From JBBSUX01 sp038234045 (GTDB lineage Bacteria; Pseudomonadota; Gammaproteobacteria; Burkholderiales; Burkholderiaceae_C), in contig JBBSUX010000163.1 of the NCBI GenBank assembly GCA_038234045.1, positions 1 through 8,080 on the forward strand: 8,080 bases of DNA, given 5' to 3'. A program made the translations under genes and the position numbers. Position 1 is the stretch's first letter; each line of letters opens with the position of its first letter. Positions 1-5,114 of this stretch are shown here, piece by piece. The notes under the pieces were generated by a model. It saw only the letters and a program-made list of their open reading frames with translations. It searched no databases and had not been told where the DNA came from.

Positions 1-299
1 CGGGCGGCGAGCAGCAAATGTTGGCGGTTGCGCGCATCTTGCGGACCGGCGCACGACTGTTGTTGCTCGACGAGATCTCGGAAGGTCTGGCGCCAGTGAT
101 TGTGCAGACGCTGGCCCGCATGATCCAGTCGCTTCGGCAGAAGGGCTACACGATCGTGATGGTCGAACAGAATTTCCATTTCGCGGCCCCGCTGGCCGAC
201 CGCTTCTATGTGATGGAGCACGGCCGCATTGCGCTGCAGTTCGTTGCGGCGCAGCTCGAGGCGAAGATGCCGGTGCTCAATGAACTGCTCAATGTATAG
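1..299 (+). CDS. livF: LivF-type ABC transporter ATP-binding protein, C-terminal part (partial)
   Basis: This is the last 98 codons of an ATPase subunit of a HAAT-family (branched-chain amino acid type) ABC importer. It binds and hydrolyses ATP on the cytoplasmic face of the LivH/LivM-type permease pair. The frame is open from position 3, so the start lies upstream of the window. Counting from position 3, the ABC signature tail GGEQQ is at residues 1-5, Walker B LLLLDE at 19-24, and the D-loop region SEGLAP follows directly. The switch region reads MVEQN at about 53-57, with glutamine where many ABC ATPases carry histidine. SEGLAP plus VEQN is typical of LivF rather than LivG (which has an IEHDM-like segment). 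The Walker A part is not visible. The binding-protein gene starts 64 bp downstream on the same strand, so they probably share an operon. Family assignment is firm; the transported substrate is not known. Confidence 0.93.
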   Translation, partial: GGEQQMLAVARILRTGARLLLLDEISEGLAPVIVQTLARMIQSLRQKGYTIVMVEQNFHFAAPLADRFYVMEHGRIALQFVAAQLEAKMPVLNELLNV

Positions 300-350
300 A
301 GCCTCGCCTTTCTGAAGTTTGCTTTCTTTTTTTCACACTCACACATCACC

Positions 351-356
351 AGGAGA
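351..356 (+). promoter_or_regulatory. Ribosome binding site of the substrate-binding protein gene
   Basis: AGGAGA lies 7 nt before the ATG at 364. It decides the start: the in-frame ATG at 319 has no Shine-Dalgarno sequence and would put a hydrophilic 15-residue extension ahead of a normal signal peptide. Confidence 0.85.
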
Positions 357-363
357 CGTTTCC

Positions 364-1560
364 ATGCGCATTAAATTCACCCGCCTTTGCCTCACCCTCG
401 CTGTCGCTGGGCTTGCTTCCCACGCAGTTCTGGCGCAGGAGAAGGTCAAGATCGGTTTCGTCACCGACATGTCCAGTTTGTACGCCGACGTCGAGGGCAA
501 AGGCGGAGCAACCGCTATCCAGATGGCCATCGACGATTTCGGCGGCAAGGTGCTGGGCCAGCCGATTGAGCTGTTGACAGCCGATCACCAAAACAAAGCC
601 GACATCTCCGCTTCCAAGGCGCGTGAGTGGATCGATACCGACGGTGTCACCATGATCTTCGGCGGTACTAATTCGGGCACGGCATTGGCAACCGCTCAGG
701 TGGCAAAAGAGAAGAAGCGGGTTTTCTTCGACAACGGTGCCGGTAGCTCTGCTCTTACCAACGCGCAGTGCAGCCCTTACACGGTGCACTACGCGTATGA
801 CACGGTGGCGCTTGCCAAGGGTACCGGTGGCGCGATCGTGGATACCGGTGGCAAGAGCTGGTTCTTCCTGACAGCCGACTATGCATTCGGCCATGCGCTT
901 GAAGCCGATACCAGCAAGGTCATCAAGGCGAAGGGCGGGACTGTGGTGGGTGACGTACGCCATCCTGTCAACGCCTCTGATTTCTCGTCGTTCCTGCTGC
1001 AGGCGCAGGCCTCTAAGGCGCAGGTCCTGGGTCTTGCCAATGCAGGTGGTGACTTCATCAACTCCGTCAAGGCCGCCAAGGAATTCGGCATTGACAAGAC
1101 GATGAAGATTGCCGGTCTGCTGGTGTTCCTCTCCGACATTCACAGCCTGGGCCTGAAGAACACCGCCGGGCTGCTGTCCACCACGAGCTGGTACTGGGAT
1201 CTGAACGACAAGAGCCGAGCGTTCGCCAACCGCTACTTCGCCAAGATGAAGCGCATGCCTACCGATGTCCAGGCTGCTGACTATTCCGCCACCATGACCT
1301 ACCTCAAAGCAGTGGAGGCCGCCAAGACCACCGACGCTGACAAAGTCATGGCCCAGCTGCACAGCATGAAGATCGACGACATGTACGGAAAAGGCCAGAT
1401 TCGTGCCGATGGCAGCTTCATCCACGACATGTATCTGACGCAGGTGAAGACTCCGCAGGAATCCACCAAGCCCTGGGATTACCTCAAGATCGTCAAGGTG
1501 CTGCCGGGCGAGGAGGTGTTCACGACCAAGGCTGAAAGTACCTGCGCACTCTGGAAGTAA
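364..1560 (+). CDS. Periplasmic substrate-binding protein of HAAT-type ABC transporter
   Basis: This 398-residue protein captures the substrate in the periplasm and delivers it to the LivH/LivM permease encoded downstream. The start at 364 is chosen because of the AGGAGA site and because residues 1-24 then form a classic Sec signal peptide: MRIKFTR n-region, hydrophobic core, cleavage likely after VLA24 before QEKVKIGF. The mature part has the Peripla_BP_6 (type I periplasmic binding fold) layout. The first beta strand is KIGFVTDMSS, GGTNSGTALA (about 100-109) matches the conserved ligand-pocket region, and WFFLTADYAFGHALEAD is the typical second-lobe opening. The mature protein has only two cysteines, C136 and C394 near the C-terminus, a possible disulfide. 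The length is normal for the family. It resembles a large proteobacterial subfamily whose members bind diverse amino acids, aromatic acids or urea-like compounds; the ligand cannot be read here. Confidence 0.93.
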   Translation: MRIKFTRLCLTLAVAGLASHAVLAQEKVKIGFVTDMSSLYADVEGKGGATAIQMAIDDFGGKVLGQPIELLTADHQNKADISASKAREWIDTDGVTMIFGGTNSGTALATAQVAKEKKRVFFDNGAGSSALTNAQCSPYTVHYAYDTVALAKGTGGAIVDTGGKSWFFLTADYAFGHALEADTSKVIKAKGGTVVGDVRHPVNASDFSSFLLQAQASKAQVLGLANAGGDFINSVKAAKEFGIDKTMKIAGLLVFLSDIHSLGLKNTAGLLSTTSWYWDLNDKSRAFANRYFAKMKRMPTDVQAADYSATMTYLKAVEAAKTTDADKVMAQLHSMKIDDMYGKGQIRADGSFIHDMYLTQVKTPQESTKPWDYLKIVKVLPGEEVFTTKAESTCALWK

Positions 1561-1750
1561 TGCACGACACCCGGCGCGTTGCCATGCGATGTATGCGCAA
1601 TGTGCCGGCTGTAGCTATTCACCGCTCGGGCAGGAGCTGCGTTTTATCGATTCGAGGCGTGTGCAGGATTGTCTGACCGCCGCGAGCCAGTTCTTTTTCC
1701 CGCCCTGCTAATGCCACTCGTCAACCTGCGCGCGCACTGAGCCACAAGCC
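1561..1750. other. 190-bp intergenic region within the transporter operon
   Basis: Apart from the hairpin at 1571-1608 I see no open reading frame with a ribosome site, no convincing sigma-70 promoter and no second terminator. The gap is long for an operon of this type, so an internal promoter for the permease genes remains possible. Confidence 0.5.
1571..1608 (+). promoter_or_regulatory. Strong mRNA hairpin between binding-protein and permease genes
   Basis: CCGGCGCGTTGC (1571-1582) pairs over all 12 positions with GCAATGTGCCGG (1597-1608), counting two G-U pairs. Inside the 14-nt loop, CAT (1583-1585) can pair with ATG (1593-1595). The hairpin begins 10 nt after the binding-protein stop codon. 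No T-run follows, so it does not look like an intrinsic terminator. More likely it protects the upstream mRNA 3' end or partly attenuates transcription, favouring binding protein over permease. The structure is seen directly; the role is inference. Confidence 0.6.
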
Positions 1751-2635
1751 ATGCAATTTTTCGGTGTTTCGATGCCCGCGATGCTGAGCCAACTCCTGCT
1801 GGGGCTGGTCAACGGATCGTTCTACGCCATCCTGAGCCTTGGGCTCGCGGTGATCTTCGGGCTCCTTAATGTCATCAACTTCGCGCATGGCGCGCTGTTC
1901 ATGATGGGCGCCGTCGTTACCTGGATGGCCATGAAATATTTCGGTATCGGTTATTGGCCGATGCTGTTGCTCGGGCCCTTGGTGGTCGGGTTGTTCGGCA
2001 TCCTGATCGAGCGACTTCTGCTGCGCTGGATCTACAAGCTCGATCACCTCTACGGGCTGTTGCTCACGCTCGGCCTCTCCTTGTTGATCGAGGGCGTGTT
2101 CCGGTCGGTGTATGGCGTCTCGGGTCTCAACTACAGCACGCCCGACGCGCTCTCCGGCGCTACCAATCTGGGCTTCATGTACCTGCCTAACTACCGCGCC
2201 TGGGTGGTGGTGGCGTCGCTCACCGTTTGTTTTGCGACTTGGTTCGTTATCGAAAAAACGCGGCTAGGTGCTTATCTTCGAGCCGGCACGGAGAACCCCC
2301 GGCTGGTGGAAGCCTTCGGCATCAACGTGCCACTGATGGTTACGCTCACCTACGGCTTCGGTGTTGCGCTTGCCGCATTTGCCGGAGTATTGGCCGCACC
2401 GGTGATTCAGGTTTCGCCGCTCATGGGCCAGCACCTCATCATCGTGGTGTTCGCAGTGGTCGTCATCGGAGGCATGGGCTCCATCATGGGTTCCATCCTT
2501 ACGGGGCTGGGGCTGGGCGTGATCGAGGGGTTCACCAAGGTGTTCTATCCCGAGGCGTCCGCCACAGTGGTGTTCGTCATCATGATCATCGTGTTGTTGT
2601 TACGCCCTGCCGGCCTGTTCGGCAAGGAACACTAA
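1751..2635 (+). CDS. livH: LivH-type permease of HAAT ABC transporter
   Basis: This is an inner-membrane permease of 294 residues that forms the translocation channel together with the LivM-type protein encoded downstream. It is strongly hydrophobic, with about eight membrane segments. The family signature GLLNVINFAHGALFMMGA is at residues 37-54, and the cytoplasmic coupling loop with the pattern RAGTENPRLVEAFGINV at 177-193. A second conserved glycine-rich stretch, VVVIGGMGSIMGSI, lies at 236-249. The C-terminus RPAGLFGKEH is typical. The ATG at 1751 has no clear Shine-Dalgarno sequence; in-frame ATGs at 1772 and 1781 are alternatives and would shorten the N-terminus by 7 or 10 residues without touching the first membrane helix. 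The liv symbol denotes family membership, not proven leucine transport. Confidence 0.93.
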   Translation: MQFFGVSMPAMLSQLLLGLVNGSFYAILSLGLAVIFGLLNVINFAHGALFMMGAVVTWMAMKYFGIGYWPMLLLGPLVVGLFGILIERLLLRWIYKLDHLYGLLLTLGLSLLIEGVFRSVYGVSGLNYSTPDALSGATNLGFMYLPNYRAWVVVASLTVCFATWFVIEKTRLGAYLRAGTENPRLVEAFGINVPLMVTLTYGFGVALAAFAGVLAAPVIQVSPLMGQHLIIVVFAVVVIGGMGSIMGSILTGLGLGVIEGFTKVFYPEASATVVFVIMIIVLLLRPAGLFGKEH

Positions 2636-2678
2636 AGCCGAGGCCCGCGCGCCCGCTCACCGAACGCCACTGCCCGAC

Positions 2679-3686
2679 ATGATGCATATCCGGAAAATTC
2701 TCTACGCACTGCTGCTGCTGGCGCTGCTGTCCGCGCCGTTTCTTGGCCTTTACCCGATCTTCGTGATGAAGCTGATGTGCCTGGCGTTGTTCGCCTCGGC
2801 CTTCAACTTGTTACTCGGATACACCGGCTTGTTGTCGTTTGGCCATGCGGCTTTTTTCGGTGGTGCTGCTTATGTGGCGGGCCACGCGATGAAAATCTGG
2901 GGTGTGACGCCTGAAATCGGTCTGTTGCTTGGCACGGTCTTCGGCGCCGCGCTCGGCTGGCTATTCGGCGTGCTCGCAATCCGCCGGCAGGGCATCTACT
3001 TCGCCATGATCACGCTGGCGCTGGCACAGATGGTGTATTTCCTCGCCCTGCAGATGCCTTTTACCCATGGCGAAGACGGCCTGCAGGCGGTCCCACGGGG
3101 CAAGCTCTTCGGGCTCCTCAGTCTTTCCGATGATCTGACGATGTACTACGTGACACTGGTCATCGTGGTGGCTGCCTTCTTGATCATTGTGCGCACTGTG
3201 CACTCCCCTTTTGGCCAGGTGCTCAAGGGCATCAAGGAGAACGAGCCGCGCGCCATTTCGCTCGGCTACGACGTCAATCGCTACAAGCTGCTGGCCTTCG
3301 TTCTTTCTGCTGCGCTTTCGGGGCTGGCCGGCTCGCTCAAAACGTTGGTGCTGGGTTTCGCATCGCTCACCGATGTGCATTGGTCGACTTCCGGCGAAGT
3401 GATCCTGATGACCTTGGTCGGCGGGCTCGGGACGCTTTCGGGTCCGATCGTCGGCTCTACGCTGATCGTGGTGATCGAAAACAAGATCGGTGAAATCGGC
3501 AGCGACCTGGCGTCGATTTCCGGCATCGACTGGTTCAACACCCTGGGTGAATCCGTCACCATCGTGACCGGCCTGATCTTCGTGATCTGCGTGCTGCTGT
3601 TCAGGCGCGGCGTGATGGGCGAGCTGGCTGCGTTTGCGCAGCGCTGGACCAAGCCGAAAAGGTTGGCGGAATCAGGTAAGCCATAG
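2679..3686 (+). CDS. livM: LivM-type permease of HAAT ABC transporter
   Basis: This is the second inner-membrane permease subunit, 335 residues, 43 bp after the LivH-type gene and probably cotranscribed with it. The LivM signature LLLGYTGLLSFGHAAFFGG is at residues 44-62, followed by GIYFAMITLALAQM at 105-118. The cytoplasmic coupling loop LKGIKENEPRAISLGYDV is at 182-199, and GEVILMTLVGGLGTLSGP at 239-256. About eight to ten hydrophobic segments are visible, and the C-terminal tail is short and basic (QRWTKPKRL). Two adjacent ATG codons (2679 and 2682) could serve as start; neither has a strong Shine-Dalgarno site. No further gene of the system follows, so this is probably the last gene of the operon. 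The substrate is unknown. Confidence 0.94.
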   Translation: MMHIRKILYALLLLALLSAPFLGLYPIFVMKLMCLALFASAFNLLLGYTGLLSFGHAAFFGGAAYVAGHAMKIWGVTPEIGLLLGTVFGAALGWLFGVLAIRRQGIYFAMITLALAQMVYFLALQMPFTHGEDGLQAVPRGKLFGLLSLSDDLTMYYVTLVIVVAAFLIIVRTVHSPFGQVLKGIKENEPRAISLGYDVNRYKLLAFVLSAALSGLAGSLKTLVLGFASLTDVHWSTSGEVILMTLVGGLGTLSGPIVGSTLIVVIENKIGEIGSDLASISGIDWFNTLGESVTIVTGLIFVICVLLFRRGVMGELAAFAQRWTKPKRLAESGKP

Positions 3687-3690
3687 ATCT

Positions 3691-3750
3691 TTTACTATTT
3701 TAATAGTAGCTTGATGCGCATATCCAATATGCGCCAGATACCATTTTTAT
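3691..3750 (+). repeat. Probable dispersed repeat unit with hairpins, copy A
   Basis: The unit begins with an AT-rich inverted repeat (TACTATT 3693-3699 against AATAGTA 3702-3708). A perfect 8-bp stem follows, GCGCATAT (3716-3723) with ATATGCGC (3727-3734) around a 3-nt CCA loop. ATTTTTAT follows at 3743-3750. The order (AT-rich start, AGCTTG, GCGC stem, CAGA, T-rich end) resembles a short repeat I recall as scattered through Comamonadaceae genomes. It aligns without gaps to 5766-5814 at 26 of 49 positions, with TGCG at one stem arm and TGCGC at the other. It lies between two convergent genes, so it can also act as a transcript end. The hairpin is certain; membership of a repeat family is from memory. 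Confidence 0.5.
3716..3750 (+). terminator. Candidate terminator after the LivM-type gene
   Basis: A perfect 8-bp hairpin with a CCA loop starts 29 nt after the stop codon at 3686 and is followed 8 nt later by ATTTTTAT. The delay before the T-run makes it a non-canonical intrinsic terminator. It may still end or stabilise transcripts from either convergent gene. Confidence 0.4.
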
Positions 3751-3836
3751 CATCAATTTGTCCGGGTGCCGTCGGTATGCGGGTCACTTTCTCCTGCGCT
3801 GTTGGACCCGGCGCAGCGGGTGGTCATAAGCCTCAG

Positions 3837-5114
3837 TCAGGACACGCGCAGCGCCGCGCTGTAGCCGGTCATCTCCAGATAGCCTCGTCCTACCGGCGTG
3901 CCCAGCCCATCGGTGAGCGCGCTCACACCTTCCCAATACACAGCGCCTGTTGAAGCCCGACTATCGAGCTCCTGATCGTCGAGCAGGGCGCAAACCCTGA
4001 ATTGCCCGGAGGGCGTGTCGATCGTCCACTCAACCGGATAGCTCGCCCGGGTGCGGGGACTGATCCAATGTCTTCCAGCTATGAAGCGTGTTTCGCCCGG
4101 CATGAACACGCGCACGCTTTTGCCAGCGCTACGGAATGACCCGCCTGTCCACAGCGTGCTGCCGTCCGCACGACGCAACCGGAAGACCGTCAGTGCGCTA
4201 CCGTCGAACAGGTTCATGCCGATCCAGTCCCAACCCGCTGCGTCGCGGTCCAGCAGTTCGTTGCTCCATTCATGATCGAGCCAGGCCTTGCCCCAGCTTC
4301 CTGCAGGTTGATCAGATTCAGATGGCGGCTTGCGTTCGCCAGAGCTGGCGCCGACCCGCGCTGCGTCGTCAGAAGTAAGTGCATCCAGCTTGTAGCGCTC
4401 GCTGCCCACTTGCAGCATGCCCTGCACATCGAGTTGCGGAAGGCTGTAGTACCAGCTGCTTTGCTGGGGCAGTGGTCCTTTGTGCGAAAAGCCCTTTTCG
4501 CCCTGCAGCAGAAGTGGCTGGTCGGGAAGCTGCCGGCAATCGAGCTGTAGTGCGAAGCCCTCCGCGAGGACCCTTGCCGCGTAAATGTCTCCGGTATGGC
4601 GCAACGACCAGTCGCCGATCGACACATCGGTGTCGTCGACCGACGCGTGAGGAAGTGAAGCCCGGCCCGCCGTTGCCGGCATCCCATTCCAGCGGGCAAT
4701 GCGTTGGTCGTGCAGCAACCGTCCGCTCTGCAGATCGGTGATGGCCGCATGTGCAAAGAGCAATTGCCTTGCGGCCAGCCGCGAAACGATGCGCTGCGTC
4801 GCCTCGACTCGGGAGCGGAAGAACGTCACCTGAAAGCCGAAATGTCGGTCGCCCGACGCGGCATGTCCGGTGAGGTACCACCACTCGGTCCGGTAATCCG
4901 TGTGTGCTCCCAGATCACGCGGAAAGCGAAGGGGCGCCGTGGTGCTGCCGGCATCCGTGCGCGCAGCTTCAATTCTTTCTTCGGCGCTTGCGCTTTCGCT
5001 GCTCACCCCACTCATGGCCAAGCCGGTGCTCCACTGCAGCCAGCGCCGCCGGCTTTCTCCTTCGGCCGTCGCAGGGATGTCTGCCGCGCTCGTCCGAGGG
5101 CTTTTTTCGGACAT
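3837..5114 (-). CDS. AttH/CrtC-like lipocalin-domain protein
   Basis: This 425-residue protein belongs to the family containing Agrobacterium AttH and the carotenoid hydratase CrtC: two consecutive lipocalin-like barrels that bind hydrophobic ligands. Family motifs are HTDYRTEWWYLTGH at residues 71-84, HFGFQVTFF at 91-99, FAHAAITD at 120-127, WYYSLPQLDVQG at 221-232, AWLDHEWS at 277-284, GWDWIGMNL at 294-302, YWEG at 393-396 and GYLEMTGYSA at 411-420. SRRRWLQ at 21-27 resembles a twin-arginine export motif, but the hydrophobic stretch after it is short. A hydrophilic stretch at 247-272, rich in S, D, E and P, looks like an insertion in the inter-barrel linker. The ATG at 5114 is chosen over the upstream TTG at 5120 because GGGAGGA ends 6 nt before it. 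It overlaps the permease stop as TGATG, indicating translational coupling. Ligand and any catalytic activity are unknown. Confidence 0.85.
   Translation of the reverse strand: MSEKSPRTSAADIPATAEGESRRRWLQWSTGLAMSGVSSESASAEERIEAARTDAGSTTAPLRFPRDLGAHTDYRTEWWYLTGHAASGDRHFGFQVTFFRSRVEATQRIVSRLAARQLLFAHAAITDLQSGRLLHDQRIARWNGMPATAGRASLPHASVDDTDVSIGDWSLRHTGDIYAARVLAEGFALQLDCRQLPDQPLLLQGEKGFSHKGPLPQQSSWYYSLPQLDVQGMLQVGSERYKLDALTSDDAARVGASSGERKPPSESDQPAGSWGKAWLDHEWSNELLDRDAAGWDWIGMNLFDGSALTVFRLRRADGSTLWTGGSFRSAGKSVRVFMPGETRFIAGRHWISPRTRASYPVEWTIDTPSGQFRVCALLDDQELDSRASTGAVYWEGVSALTDGLGTPVGRGYLEMTGYSAALRVS

Noticed and set aside
319..363. Upstream ATG start for the binding-protein gene
   Set aside because: No ribosome site precedes it, and it would add a polar extension ahead of a normal signal peptide; the ATG at 364 has AGGAGA at correct spacing.
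346..1425. Long open frame (359 codons) antisense to the binding-protein gene
   Set aside because: The composition is typical of a shadow frame in GC-rich DNA. It has no recognisable domain, and the sense strand carries a clear family protein with signal peptide and ribosome site.
3794..3816. Inverted repeat CTGCGC/GCGCAG downstream of the AttH-like gene as a terminator
   Set aside because: Only a 6-bp stem with an 11-nt loop and no T-run in either direction, so too weak to call.
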